The notes: generated by a model not told the origin, from the sequence alone. Shown: positions 42,386-55,030, numbered from the stretch's first letter. The stretch is 64,000 nt of DNA from Malurus cyaneus samueli (GCA_009741485.1 CM019236.1:37310471-37374470); one strand, 5' to 3'. Numbers and translations are program-made.

Positions 42386-45300
42386 CTAGAAGACAAAAGT
42401 GAAAATGGCAGAAGTCAGGCCAGGCAATGCCAAAAATCATAAAGTGCAAATACATGTGGCATTTGATTTTAAACCAATCCGTATTCTAAGTACTCTTTAT
42501 TTCATAGAAACATTGACTCAATAATGAAATTGTGTGGATTTTTCTTTTAAACAAAACACAGTGAATGCTGGATTTGCCCAATCTGAGCGCTTTCTACGTA
42601 GCTCCTGTTTGCATTGCGCTATTTACACAGAGATAAAGCTTGCATGTTAAGACACAACAATTATCGAGGCAGACCAGGCAGAGGACTGTGAGAAAAGGAA
42701 ATAAAACACGAGCTCTGAGCGTGCCACTAGGTTTCTCTAATGAGTAACTGTACCTTATCTGAACCTGTAGCAATAATTTACGGACAATTACAAAACAGAT
42801 GAAAGGTCTTTGCTGAATAAACAGTCCCCTTGTCAGCCTGTAAGCGCGTGATATTCCCTGAGTGACCATTGTCCTGGCAGAGGCAGCCACGCACAATTCC
42901 TCCAGATGAAGTTAGAGCTTCTCCTCATGGCCAACTACATTTAGGCTTCTTAAAAACTAGCTTGTACTGATGCCTTAGGATTTTTAATTTCTACATTTCA
43001 TGTATCTGTATTCTTATACTTCTCCATTGTAGCACTAAAAACTCCCACATCTCCTATCCTGAATCCAAGGACACCTTGCTGCCTCAGAGCCCCAAAATAT
43101 GTAAACAGCAAGTTGGAGGGGAGCAAGTTTGGAGTAGTTGACATCATGACCTGAATATATCATTGGGGGGTTGAGGCCCAATATGTTAAAAAGATAGAAC
43201 TTATAAAAGGTGAAGATCTCATGACTCGGGGTCCATTTTGGGTGTAGCCACAGGAGGAGGAGGCTTTGTCTGCCCTAGTGTACCATGGGGACTGTTACAC
43301 CTGTATTAAAGTTGTCTATTCTCATTCTCTTAAGTTTGTCTGGCCTCTGTCTCAGACAAGTCTGTTTTAGGCATCAGTACTAGGAATCTCAGAGTGATGT
43401 GGATTGTTTGTAATGTTCTGCTTGTTTGGGATCAGCACCACCAGTTTTGGCTGACATGGCTCAGGGGAGCCTGTTTGAGCAGCAGACCCGCGGTGTGTTC
43501 CATAGTCTGGATATGTGTGCAGATGAGGAAAAGTCGCTGCAGTTGAAACAGGTGAGCAGCAGCTCTAAAATAGGTGTCTGACAACAGATTCTTGTCACTT
43601 ATGACAGCATGCAAGGGGTGGCCTCATCTGCCCTCACAGGAAATACAGGTTCTGCAATCAAAACATTGATCTTCATAGTAAAATGTCCAGTTATTTTCTA
43701 TAACTGGGCATATTCAGCCTTACCTTTCCTTTGGGACTTTTGGAGTTAGCAGGATACAGAAAGATTCCTCCATACACCAGAGTGCGATGCACGTCTGCCA
43801 CCATGGATCCTATGTACCTCCCACCATACGGTGAGCTGCCATCCTACAGAAAGACATTTCACTAAATGTAACTGCAGAGCACACCAGGTTAACCTCCCTC
43901 ACATGCCCCCTTAGCAGTCCTAACATCTAACCTCGCTATACCATGTTTCATTGACAATACTCAAGTAGTTTTGGAGAGTTATGTCAGTATCCTCCTCATT
44001 TTCTAAACAGGAAAATCCAAGGAGAAGGACTCACAGAAGGCTTCAGCATAGGTAAGCAGTAGTGCCAACAACAGAAAACGTATTCTGGCTTTCCATCAGC
44101 TTTAACACTTGAAAATACTGCATTTCTAGTAGCAAAAAACCAAGTGCTAGGAATTGGTATTGGGGCTTTGTCTCTTCTAGCAGAAAAAAATACCAAAGAG
44201 CAAAAGAAGTGATCTTCCCTACTTCTTCCAACCATTTTTACCAGATTATGCCATTTTTTTGCTAAAGTTGGCTTTTAACATTATTTCCTTATTCTACTCC
44301 CTGCAGTACATTTTAATATCCAAATAAACAACACCTTGTTGTTTTAAGCCTGGAAATATGTCAGATGAAAACATCAATCTTCTTACAAAGCAAGACCAGG
44401 AAGTGAGGAAGGGACACCAGCACTTAACAATAGTAGGTGTTTACATTCAGTGTAATAACTCCAGTGATGAAATGCGTGAGGCATGAGAACCTTTCATGGG
44501 CACCCCTTGGAATTTTGGGCCTCCTGACACCAGGAAGATGCAAAACCACAAAGCAGGCCTTGAAACTGCACTAGATTTCCAAGTGAGAGACACCCTTAGG
44601 ACATGGCTCGTGTCACCACTGAGTTACTGCCATTTCTCCCCACTCTCCATCTACTCAGATGCTGCCGTGAGGAAGCAGCCATACAACACATGTTGATCAA
44701 ATTTCTTCATCACCAGATAAGATTTCCTCTCTGCTTGATTGCCAAATGCCCAGTTTTGCCTCCAGCACCATTTGAAAAGAGAAAACAGAAAAAAAGGAAG
44801 AAAGGAAAAAAAATGCAAAAAAGGTGCAGTGCATTACTGGAGAATGCTGAAATATCTGGCTGCATCAACTGCTGCTGACATCAAGTTATATTTTAAATAG
44901 ATAGGAAAGGAAAACAAGCTCTGAACAGTTCATGAGAGAATGATTGATCGTAAAGCAGGAAATCATGAACGTTGCTTGTCATCACAAAGTTTATCTGAAA
45001 CAGGATCTCTTACCTCAGGGAATTTCTTCTTTTTGAGATACTCTGTGACTGCAGGATCAAAATATTTAGCGTAGCCTTCATTGAGACTGTAGATATTTCC
45101 CTTCTTTTTGATTTTTACGTCCCTTTCCACCAAAATGAATTCTCCAATTGCCTAACAATAAGAAAGAAAAATGATTTGTTAACATTAATTGTTCACTTTC
45201 TTACAAACCAAGGAAAAATACAGTACAATCCAATACACAATTTAATAAAAATTTACTACCGCTGTCGATTTTAAAAAAAATTCAATACCTACAAAAAACC

Positions 45301-48300
45301 TGGTCTTTGCAGTCTATATGCAAACTATTTTGTTTATCTATAAAACAGACAGAGCATGAAACCTGGAGTCATGAAAGCTTCTTCATACTACCATTACAAG
45401 CAATCTCTCTTTTCTGTGTCCAAAAATGGTGTTGTCTGAAAATCTGTTTATCTCTCCACTCTTTTGCTAGACTTACAATCAATGTATAGCTCTGGAGAGT
45501 TACAGAGAGAGTGCAGGCTGAACCAATGCATAAACATCTTCAAATAGCTGTAGGTATTTTTTCAATTCCAGTTCTTTTTAGCTTCGGCTAGCTTGGGGAA
45601 ACCTGTGACTGAGGGTTTGTCTGTTTAGTTTTCTCAAAAGTAAATTTTCAAGCTAGTGCTAAGAGTAAACAGAATAACATGCATGCATGCTCCAAGTTAA
45701 ATCTGTTACTTAAATATGGTCAAAAATACATGCATCTATCTAAGCTACTACTAAACAGAGAGGACCAAGTTATCTTTCCAGCAGCTTTATCACTGCTGGT
45801 TATAAAAATTTATGACTGGCAGGCGGCACAGTCTGATCACAAAGAAACAGGCCACTAAAGCAAACTACTTTCTGCTGTGATCACGACGACTTGTTTTAAA
45901 ACTCATGTGGCAAAGGCATGCTAGAACGTCACACCACCCACACACATCACTTACTCTGCCACACATCAGGGCACAATCTGAAAACACAGAAGAAGGTTAA
46001 ATATTTCTGTTCCTCGGTTTACTAAGATAGATCCTAGCATTAAGGAAAAGACAAAGAAGGCTTAGAGAGCAAATTAAATCTTACTAAGACTTCAAGTGCT
46101 GCAGAAAGCAGCTCATTTAAAATATCACATGATTACAATGCTGAGTATTTGCCTAGCTGACTCGGCTGTCTTCCTGTTGTGAATCACACGTGGCACTGCT
46201 GCAGCAGGGAGGCAGAATGCAAGTCCCTGGACATTGTTGCTAATGGGTTGTAAGTACATTTATACTTTATTCATTCATGGTAGCTTGAAAACTGCTCTTT
46301 TGTTTGATTTCCCTGGAGACAAACATCTCTTATAGACAGTACCTGGTAATCCCTAATAGAGAAACAAAGAAACAGAAGATATTCTCACCGGATCCAGCAT
46401 GAAACAGTTGACACCTCCAGCAGAAGTGGCCAGTACCAGCATGGTGGCACTGCCATACAGAGCATAACCAGCTGCCACCAGATTACGTCCAGGTTGCAAA
46501 GCATCTTTCCCAGAAGGCTCCTCAGGGGACACCTAGAGCAAGAACCAGTATGGTCAATTTTACTTATTTGTATTGCTGGTACATAACTGGATTCTGAGAT
46601 AGACACCCTATATCCATGCACAAAATAGCACAAATGCTTTCATGATACACAAGCGAGATTCCTACTGGATGCACTAATTCAAATTATATATAGGATACAA
46701 ACACATTGATCTAGAAATGCTCTTCTAATTAAGCCTTGTTGGAATGCAGGAAACAGGAAAGGATTAAGGAGATAATAAAGAGCTATGTACCTCCTTGTAC
46801 GTGATGATGAACACAGCTCAGAGGAAAACTCGGAGGCACAGTTGAAAAGAAATGAAACATGACTCACAGAGTTAAAGCTGATCAAAAGTACTTGGCAAAT
46901 TTTTTTTTTTGTTTTCTTTTGCTTCATACAAAAATGAAGTTGAAAATAGCTAGTTTGGGATGCATGACTACACACAAAATATTATTAAAATGGACAGTTG
47001 GGTGTGTTTTAACTGATTTACTTTTCCCCCCATGTTGTGACCTGCAAGTCTGGTATTTCAAGCTCCTTCAGACAGGGTTTCTGCCTTTCAGAGTGAATTA
47101 AGACACTTCAAATGCATATGACATGCTTCAGCTCTGGTTTGCGTTTGAAGCCTGTCTGCAGGCCAACAGGACCATTGGTACAAGAAAAGCTGAAAGCACA
47201 TTTCCCAGGTAGATGACAAACACGTGGTATTTTGCCTCAATGCAAATATTCATGAAACCTAAGACACGATTTGTTTCCAAGGGGTAATTTCTTTAGCTGG
47301 CTAATTAAACATCAGCTAGGCTTCCATGTACATATGTGTATTGCCTTCATCTTCCAAAAGACTAATCCAAATCCTTCACAAATATTTAATACATGCACCT
47401 GTGAAATACTAGATGTAACTCAAAGCTGGCCCTGAAAGTCTCTTCCACAAACAAGTTTAGTCAGATTTTATTAAGTCTCCCCATGCAATTTTCACCAAAA
47501 GCTGCACAATAATAGTTTTTCCTATCCTCCATGAAAGTATTTTACCTTTCTGTAGATTGCAAAGATGGTGCCAATGGAAACGAGACAGTCAATGTTCGAC
47601 GAACCATCCAGAGGGTCTATGCAGACTATGTATTTACCCTAGAAAATACAAGAGAGGGAACTAGGTTAGTGACCCTGTTTATCCACTTCCCCCAAATAAA
47701 AACATTTCAGCAGGTAAACTTTCTCAGAGACTTACACAGCAATATAAGATAAAAGGCTTTTACAGATTACGAAGAAATCAAATTCAAACATCAACAATTC
47801 TTTGGCCCAGATTTCATTCTTTATTACAACTGTCATTTGTACCAAAGCAGAAGCTGAGGAATTTTTAAAGCACATAGCAGATGATAACACAGGAAAAAAA
47901 AAACCAAATTAAGATCAGTTTTCTTCATGTGGAGCTAAAACTAGTTAGGCTTAAAAGGCCTGTAATGGCTGCCATATATTTTCCTGTATCTGTGCTCTGA
48001 GATGGTCAGAAATCACCTTAGCCAGACTGATCTTACCCTGGGTTTGGGGGGGGGTTAAAAAAAGAAGTCCCTGATGACTGCTGGATTAAGGAATCCTGTA
48101 AATACAGGAAATTGCCAGTACAGGGGAAAAGGTTGAATTAACTGCACCTTTTAAATACTTTGTTCCCCCTCATTTTATTCATAGTTGCCTTAAAAATAGT
48201 ATGTAACAACAGTGTTTATTTGGTTTTCATTTGATTTTATCCTGCATGTCAGAAACTTAAATTTAAGTTTAGCAACACTCTACTCTGCAAGTAAGAATTC

Positions 48301-51300
48301 CTGGAACACACTGATAAAAACACTGTACTGGCTCACATTTAGTTTAGAAATGCATTAATACTGAGACTCCCTCAGTGATCTTTAAGAATTTCAAGAATAT
48401 TTGTTCAGCTCTAAGGAAATCCAATGCCTAGGAAATCAATTTTGAAGATTTCTCAACAGAGAGACAGATAACTGCTTAAACAAACCAAACCTTATTACAC
48501 TTTGCAAATTATGTTTTTGCTGTTAATTTTTGCTAAATTTTTACTGAATTTTTCACATGACTGGACCAAAATATTAGCTAGGAAAAAGGAGCTATCCCAT
48601 AACAAATGCATGCAAGCTTGTGAATGTAAATAATAATAGTAAATTTTTAAAAAATGCTTTTGTTTCATTGTTGCTAAGTCTTTAATGGGCATCAAGGAGA
48701 ATTTGCATGAATTAAAGACATTGAGATTTGACTTGCAGAGTTGTACTCAGAAAGCAACATCTCAAAAGGGCTTGACTGACTCAGAGCACAGTTCCAGAGA
48801 TCAGGCAGGGATGAATGAAATGTTTTCTCCACAATAAGAAAAAGGTGGGGAGGAAAAAAAACTAACCCAGAAACCAACAAACATGAGCCTGGAGAGCAGA
48901 AATGACAGGAAGAACAAATGCTGACATTCTCTCCACCCGTGGCCTCCACCTTCAATTGTCAGTTTAGGAAAGTACCCATTTTCTGAAACCTTTAGCTCAG
49001 TACATTTTCACATGTGGAGCACTACACCTGTAAAGGCTGATTTCAAATCAAGCAGGAAGAACTTTTAAAGCTACTAACCTGTTTTTCAGCTTCCACTATC
49101 ACGGCATCTTTGTTTTCTTCTGAAACAATAACACATGTACTGAAGGACGACTTGAGCATGTTAATCACCAGATCATTGGAAAGAATATCCAGCTTTTTCA
49201 CTTGATCTCCAGTCACATTGGTAGACCCAGCAATTCCATAGCTAGAGCAATTGCAGGAGAGAGCATTTCGTGAGAATGGAGCAGTGCATCTTTCTAAGTG
49301 TTCTATTTCTGGCAACCTTACACCTGTAAAACCTCTTTTAAACATGCTGCACTTTAGGATGACATCTCAGCTCTCTGTGCATATTTTTTATTTACTGCCC
49401 AGTGAATTCTTGCTGAGACCTGTTGACATCAGCTGTGGTGGCAAATCTAGAAGTTGCTGAGGAATACAAAACAAGTCATTGCTTTTCAATAGTTTGTAAA
49501 CCACAAGTAAACACAGACAGACCAGGCTTTGAAGGCTGAGTTACAAATGTGCTTTTTAATGAGTTCTTAAGATCTACATATTCCTGAATTCTATGCTCTG
49601 CATACCCTAAAAGCTAAGACTTCATTAGACAACTTTTAAACATTTAAAAAGTATATGAATATCTAGTTTTTAACATATGAATATACATATGTGAATCTGA
49701 CCACACTAGTTATGCTATATATTCTACATGTAAGATACTCCTGATTAGAAATACGATGTGCAAATTGCAGCAGAGAGAGTCTGCTCACAAAAACATCAAC
49801 ATACTTATGGTTAATGTTTTCAGTTTTAAGCAGTAAACATGTCTTTCGGAAAAGAACTGAGAAGTCCAAATAAGAAACACAAATAAAATGCAGTGAGCTA
49901 ATCAGAATCAAACCATCTGGCATAAGGAAAACTTATGATATGTGATTTTTTAAGCTTGCAAAACAGAGAAAGGGGAAGTTTAGCTCTTAGAAGAACAATA
50001 GCCAGCTCGGCACACATTCAGATGACTCTTATGTACTTCAGCTACATTGATTAGGCACTGGTATTTCAGGTTTTATGCAGCAACACTGAACACACTACTT
50101 TAGGAATGCATTGCATTTCTCCAGTTTAATGCATGAGACAAAGAAAAAGACTTGGCATAATTCTCTGTCTTTTTCTCTCTCTCTGCTACCGTGGCTTGAA
50201 TATTTTTCTGCAGCTCTGAAAGCACTTATAGAAAAAAAAATGTTCTTTGAACACCATGCCTATGTGTGGAGGCACAGCAGCAGCATGCTCTCACACCTCA
50301 TCTTTAGGGAACTCCTGGGAGGGGAAGACAAGGTGTCTGACGTGGAGCCTGTAGCTGGAAAGGGTCTGTATGTCTTCCACAGCAATTTTGCACCTCCTCT
50401 GCTGAGCACTACTAAGCATAGAGGTGAGTCCAAGAACGGTCCAAAGAAATGGATTCCAGTGAACACTACTTATTTACGTTCCCTGGCAGTAAAGCAAAAT
50501 CCCACCACTGCTTATACAACGTACTCCCTCAGTAGGGGAGGTACTGCTCAAGGAGGCTTACGAGTACAAAGCCTGAACTCCAGCATGGCTGCAGAGTCAA
50601 ACCCACTGTCCAGGGGATCACAAGGCAAGTCTCTGGGCACCGGTACCAAACCTGTGGGCAGCTGCCAACAGACATACATATAGGACACAAAAAGAACAGG
50701 GCCTTGGGTTTACAATTCAGGATTACAGCCAGGAAACCCCAGTCTGTATTGATAGATATAGGAGGTATATGAAAGGGCTAGCACATAACAATTAAAAATT
50801 GCCACAGTTACAGGCAGTCTGAAGTGAAAACAGAAAAATAGTTCAAAAATACATAAAGTGGAGGATTTATTCCTTTTTTCTTATTACATTTTCTACAGCA
50901 TGGTTTGTAGAGGCAAATTCATGTTTTCTTTACAATTTATTTTTATTAATAATGAGTAGCCATGTTGCGATAGCAACGGACTTAACAATATGTAAATATT
51001 AAAAGTTAAGCTACCTACAAGCAGTTTCAGGTATTTCACATTCCAAGAGTTCCAATTTCCTTCTGATGCATCTCCAGAACAACATCCCTCTGGCTGGTTG
51101 ACTACGCTGGACACTAGAGCTGTTCCTTACCCGGCATTTCTAAAGACCTTAGATAGTAATGATAGATGTTTATCAACTGTGATCTCTAGGTATGTATATG
51201 CTATGAAAACAACTGAATTTTGATTTAATTTACTCTAAAGATATATGGTGATATTATAAGAAATGCAATGAGCATAATAGTTATTTTTTCTAGGATTGTC

Positions 51301-51763
51301 TATACCCAGTTATGTTTTGTTTGGTCTTACGGTTCAAGGCACCCAAACCTGCTGAAAATAGTTATGAAGTTCTATCACTGGCAGAAACATTTTAGTGACG
51401 CTTATATATTGAAGTCATAGTCACCCCTGTACTGAAAAATCAAGAACAGTATATAAAGGAGTTACTTTCCAGCTCTTGCATAGGATGGGCGGGATGCACC
51501 CCATAACAGGCATTCTTGGTGAGAAAAACACATCACTCTCTCGATATCCCATCGCAGAGGACAGGAACGCCGGCCGGGGATGCGGGAAGGTTGCGGGGCG
51601 CTCCCGGATACCAGTTGGCATGCCCGTTCTAGGACGGGCTGGTGGAGATGGTTGTGGCCGTGCAAGGGAGTTGAGGAGCTGCGTGAACTCACGGTGCTTC
51701 GTCCGTGCTTCTCCTCAGCAGCGGGTCTGTGATGAATTGGTGTGAAAGTGGAGCGGGTCGTCT
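42194..51763 (-). CDS. FBP1: Fructose-1,6-bisphosphatase 1 (liver type); exons 2-7 intact, exon 1 disrupted
   Basis: Same enzyme reaction as FBP2; the liver/kidney isoform controls gluconeogenesis and is inhibited by AMP and fructose-2,6-bisphosphate. Six clean minus-strand exons (49079-49241, 47546-47638, 46389-46532, 45014-45151, 43724-43843, 42194-42385) give 850 bp with consistent phase and GT-AG borders. Visible: [18 protein letters not shown] (Gln69, liver-type), [61 protein letters not shown], stop TAA at 42194-42196. Exon 1 is recognisable at about 51612-51763 but broken by many small indels. If exon 1 had the family length the protein would be about 339 residues. Either the assembly is faulty there or the gene has lost its first exon; I favour assembly error. 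Confidence 0.92.
42386..43723 (-). other. FBP1: FBP1 intron 6
   Basis: 1.3 kb, GT-AG. Contains a possible LTR fragment at about 43080-43390; otherwise nothing recognised. Confidence 0.85.
43080..43390 (+). mobile_element. Possible solo LTR fragment in FBP1 intron 6
   Basis: On the + strand the order fits an LTR: a TATA-like cttataaaagg (43200-43210), ggggtccattttgggtg, a poly(A)-type attaaag (near 43305), then a T/C-rich piece ending in ctgtctcagacaa. It resembles avian endogenous-retrovirus LTRs as I recall them. Terminal repeats and a target duplication were not established, and no retroviral coding sequence accompanies it. Confidence 0.4.
43724..43843 (-). CDS. FBP1: FBP1 exon 6 (substrate-binding loop)
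   Basis: 120 bp, 40 codons, acceptor tttctgtag, donor GTAAGG. Encodes [20 protein letters not shown] through [17 protein letters not shown]. Gly in YGGRY replaces Ala of FBP2. Confidence 0.95.
43844..45013 (-). other. FBP1: FBP1 intron 5
   Basis: 1.2 kb, GT-AG, with a purine-rich A/G stretch near 44775-44825. Nothing gene-like. Confidence 0.85.
45014..45151 (-). CDS. FBP1: FBP1 exon 5
   Basis: 138 bp, 46 codons, acceptor ttattgttag, donor GTAAGA. Encodes [20 protein letters not shown] through [11 protein letters not shown] to KKKKFPE. The last Lys of the family's KKKGK is Asn here (codon 45095-45097). Confidence 0.95.
45152..46388 (-). other. FBP1: FBP1 intron 4
   Basis: 1.2 kb, GT-AG. A short atgcatgcatgc run is at about 45679-45691. 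Nothing else recognised. Confidence 0.85.
46389..46532 (-). CDS. FBP1: FBP1 exon 4
   Basis: 144 bp, 48 codons, acceptor tgctctag, donor GTGAGA. Encodes [20 protein letters not shown] through [15 protein letters not shown] to CFMLDP. It is one codon longer than FBP2 exon 4; the extra residue falls in the ATSAGG turn. Confidence 0.95.
46533..47545 (-). other. FBP1: FBP1 intron 3
   Basis: 1.0 kb, GT-AG. No repeat or gene recognised. Confidence 0.85.
47546..47638 (-). CDS. FBP1: FBP1 exon 3 (metal-binding DPLDGSSN)
   Basis: 93 bp, acceptor tattttctag, donor GTAAAA. Encodes [20 protein letters not shown] to IYRK. Ile replaces the usual Phe just before the first metal-binding Asp; both Asp residues are kept. 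Confidence 0.95.
47639..49078 (-). other. FBP1: FBP1 intron 2
   Basis: 1.4 kb, GT-AG, with a G8 run near 48048. No repeat or gene recognised. Confidence 0.85.
49079..49241 (-). CDS. FBP1: FBP1 exon 2
   Basis: 163 bp, acceptor attgctctag, donor GTTAGT. Encodes [20 protein letters not shown] through [15 protein letters not shown]. Gln of GDQ (codon 49202-49204) is the liver-type residue 69. Confidence 0.95.
49242..51611 (-). other. FBP1: FBP1 intron 1
   Basis: 2.4 kb from the exon 2 acceptor to the probable exon 1 donor. A 190-codon open frame on the opposite strand (50111-50683) has no recognisable domain. The left part is AT-rich; GC rises sharply from about 51540. Confidence 0.7.
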
Positions 51764-51910
51764 GGTGGCGGCGGGGCCGACGAGTGTGGGCGGACGCAAG
51801 CACGGCATAAGGACTCCGGGGGGGGGGGTGGACAGGGCGGGTGGGTGGGGAGACGGATCAGCCCCCAGTCAGAGGACCTAGGTTGAGAGAAATGGAAAGG
51901 GGGCATCCAT
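51540..51910 (-). promoter_or_regulatory. FBP1: GC/CpG-rich block around FBP1 exon 1, presumed promoter
   Basis: A sharp GC- and CpG-rich island covering the disrupted FBP1 exon 1 and about 150 bases upstream, bounded by AT-rich DNA. It includes a long G-run (about 51816-51827 on the + strand). Position and composition fit a CpG-island promoter for FBP1; the start site is not determined. Confidence 0.5.
51612..51763 (-). CDS. FBP1: FBP1 exon 1, recognisable but frame-disrupted
   Basis: On the minus strand this aligns along its whole length with FBP exon 1: the FDTN-type start, [17 protein letters not shown] (clean piece), CTA-KAIST, KAGIAH. Single-base gaps occur every 10-20 bases and move the frame repeatedly. 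It opens with a perfect Kozak context (GCCGCCACC at 51764-51772), but the following ATG lacks its T. It is 152 bp against about 170 expected, and ends at a plausible GTATCC donor (51606-51611). Losses with few substitutions, in a GC-rich block with a G-run nearby, look like consensus sequencing errors rather than old pseudogene decay. Confidence 0.65.
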
Positions 51911-54900
51911 TACCTCACCAGCGGAAACTAAATTCGCGGCTGGGAACTCCGCAACTCCGGCTGCACTTTTTGTTATATTTTTTTTTTTTTATATTTTTTA
52001 CGCGGTCTATTGTGTCGCTCTCAAGTAAGACTTGTAGAGATGCGATTTGCATGAATGCTAATACAGAAAGCGTCACGTATGTGAGGCACGGAGCGCAGCC
52101 GGCAAGGGTGCTGGTGGTTCTCTGTTTGCAGTGGGCACGCTTCAGCACTAACGGTTCTCAAACCGTGCCCCGAAATTGAGAAGTCAGCTTGGTTTCACCA
52201 CTTGATTGCAAAACTCCGAGTGTGGCATTGTGGGTTACAGTGAACTGCACACAACCTACAGAGCAAGGTTAGTCTCTTCTGCTGCTCTTATCCTGACTCA
52301 TCAGTACCGGCAAAACATTTAGTAACCGATTCCATCAAGTATTAACTTCTTTTGTGTGCAGAGATCATGCTAACGCCACACCTGCCCCTGGCAACTGGAC
52401 CCAATGAGACTTCTATAACAAACTCTCCAAACCTGTTCAATAGAAAAATGTGGGCTGAGTCCAACTTCAAAATCTAGAAGTTATTGCATCTCACACAAGT
52501 ACTGCTTCAAGGGACTCTAGATCCTCCTGAAATTTTTTTTTTTTTTCTTTCATCCTTTCTGATTTTATAACAAAACCAAGTGATCTGTTTTGCTTCTTAT
52601 ATTTGATCAGAAAAATCCAAGTACTGGTAAAGGAAACCAGGTTCACCCAATACATGGCCCTAGATACATCGTTTCACACAATAATTTGACAAACACAAAT
52701 CTGAGTACCGGTGTTCTACTCTCTACAGTCTAGTTTTATTGTACTAGGCAATATTTTATATTCACCTTAACTAAGGAGATGAAGATTTTTTAAAAATTGA
52801 TTACTTTTCAGTAGAATACATTCATGAGTTGAATAAGCACAGTCTCAAAATTTCTAAATCGAAACCACGTATTGAATTAATTCTAAAGACAGCAAAAGTC
52901 TTTTACAAGATGCACGTCTTTCAATATACATGCGTTCTACCTTCATGCAAAGTCCATTGCTTATCTATGCATTAAATACTTCAAAGGTATGCATAAATGT
53001 CTTCTCTGAAACTTTACACAACCTTGGCCTAATTTACCAATGCCCAGAAGTATAGGCAGTCCTGAAGATATTAAAATGAGTAGTTGTAATGCTCTTCTGA
53101 ATGGGACATTTCAGTCTTTGGCAATTGGTTACCATCTCAATATTGTAAAAATGTTCTTGTAGAGGTAGGTGGATTTGGGAAAAATTAAAAAACATTGAAG
53201 TTAGCTCATTCTTTAAGGGTAAACAATGCTTTACAGCCATCTATAGCAGCTACTGCAGTCTCAATAGTAGAAAACAAGAAATAGTGAAAACCCAATAAAA
53301 CGTTGGATGAGTGCACTTAAACTGGGTAGCAGCAAGTAGGCAGAAGAGCCTGGGAATATATGAATTATAGTAACAAACCACAGAGTCTCTGATTAGGGAC
53401 AATTTGCCTCAAATATGAAGACTCTAGCAAGTACATCAGCAGCCTGCAGAAAGAGCTGTACTTCAGTATAAAATAGTCGAGATTGGTTCAAAATACACCT
53501 GAAGTTTTGATATCTATGCCTGAGGATAACTAACCTCTTCCATCTTACTGCATTCTCTCTTTGAGTGGATGATGAGATTTTATCTCGGAACTTTTGGAGT
53601 CTGTGAGATGAGTGGGACAAGTGTTTTACTCCTCCATTCCCACTACGGAAGCCAGTGAGAAACAAGCACTGTGAACAGAAATTGCAATAATTTGAAAGAA
53701 TGCTGGTTTCATGCAAGTTCATCCAGATGCCCATTTTCTACTCTGGGGAAGGAGAATAATTATTTTCAGCATATACAATATGTGCTTAATCTTCTGTATT
53801 TGAGGCAACCCAATGGAACTTAGAGATTAACCCACTTCCACACACCTGGCCTTACAATATATGCATGCTTTAGTCATTTTTGGAATTCTATTATAGCATA
53901 GAAAGTCGATTTGACATTAATTAATTAATATCTAATGGCTGAGGATAGACAAGCTATTCAGCCCTGCAGCAACCATGCTGTGTGGTAACTATAAAATCAG
54001 TGTAAGATTAAAAGTAGGCTTCACATGTTGTGAACTTTTGCCTTTAGAAAACAGTAGTTAAACATTTGTTGAAAATGAATTTGTGGATTTGAGAAGGTCA
54101 GTGTGGGTTGACTAAACATTGCTGAAACAGCTCACTTCTATACAGAAGCAAACACAGACTTGTTTGAGCACAGATGACGTCAACTAGACACGGTTCACAG
54201 CAGTTTTAGAACTGCAAGAATACAAGTCCATGTAACTACTTTGAAACAAACTTTTCCTCTAGCACATAAAAACCCAATTGTGTAGTTATTTTGAAAATAA
54301 GACAAACACTGATGAGAAATCCTTCATTATGAAGGTTCCCTCATGTAGATTCAAATGATAGCCAAAAAGACAAGGAAAGTGAAACCCATTCACAAAGATA
54401 TTTTTTCTTTTTCCTCTTTGAAGTAAGAGTGTCGGTGTGGGAAAGCCAGCTTTAGAGCCCACTTTTGATGAAAAAGAACTTTCCTTGTGCAAAAGTCTCA
54501 CAAGTGCAGAAGTTTTGTGCTGGCTGGGCAGACTGTAAGATCCAGCAAGTCACACTGAGATAATTTGCAAGGCAGTGTCACTGTACCAGTGCAGGTGCTC
54601 TCCACTTTGTGATGCCATGAAGATTATGGCTGGAGCAGTTTGAAGGGTGTGAATGAGGCAGATCCTGGCTGCTGCTGGAGGTGGATCAGGGGGAAAAAGG
54701 GACTGCACACAGGAAATCAGGATGATTTCTGCAATCAGTGTTTTGCTTTCTCTGCTTCAGAAAGTACTTCTTTTTACATATGTGAATCTCCTCTGCTGGA
54801 AAGTGGCAAAGTACATCTCTGGGCAAAGATGAACTGTAACAAGTGGTAAAAACTTGTATTCAAACTTAGGTAATTGTGAGTAGAAATTGGCTAAAAATAA

Positions 54901-55030
54901 TTCCTTCAGGTCGTAGACGTGAAATGGGCTTCACCTGATATTATGCATTATATTACTATGACTGATTAATAACCAGAATTAAACTATGAGCTTTATATTA
55001 ATTAATGTGAAGGGATTTTTCCGGAGCCTG

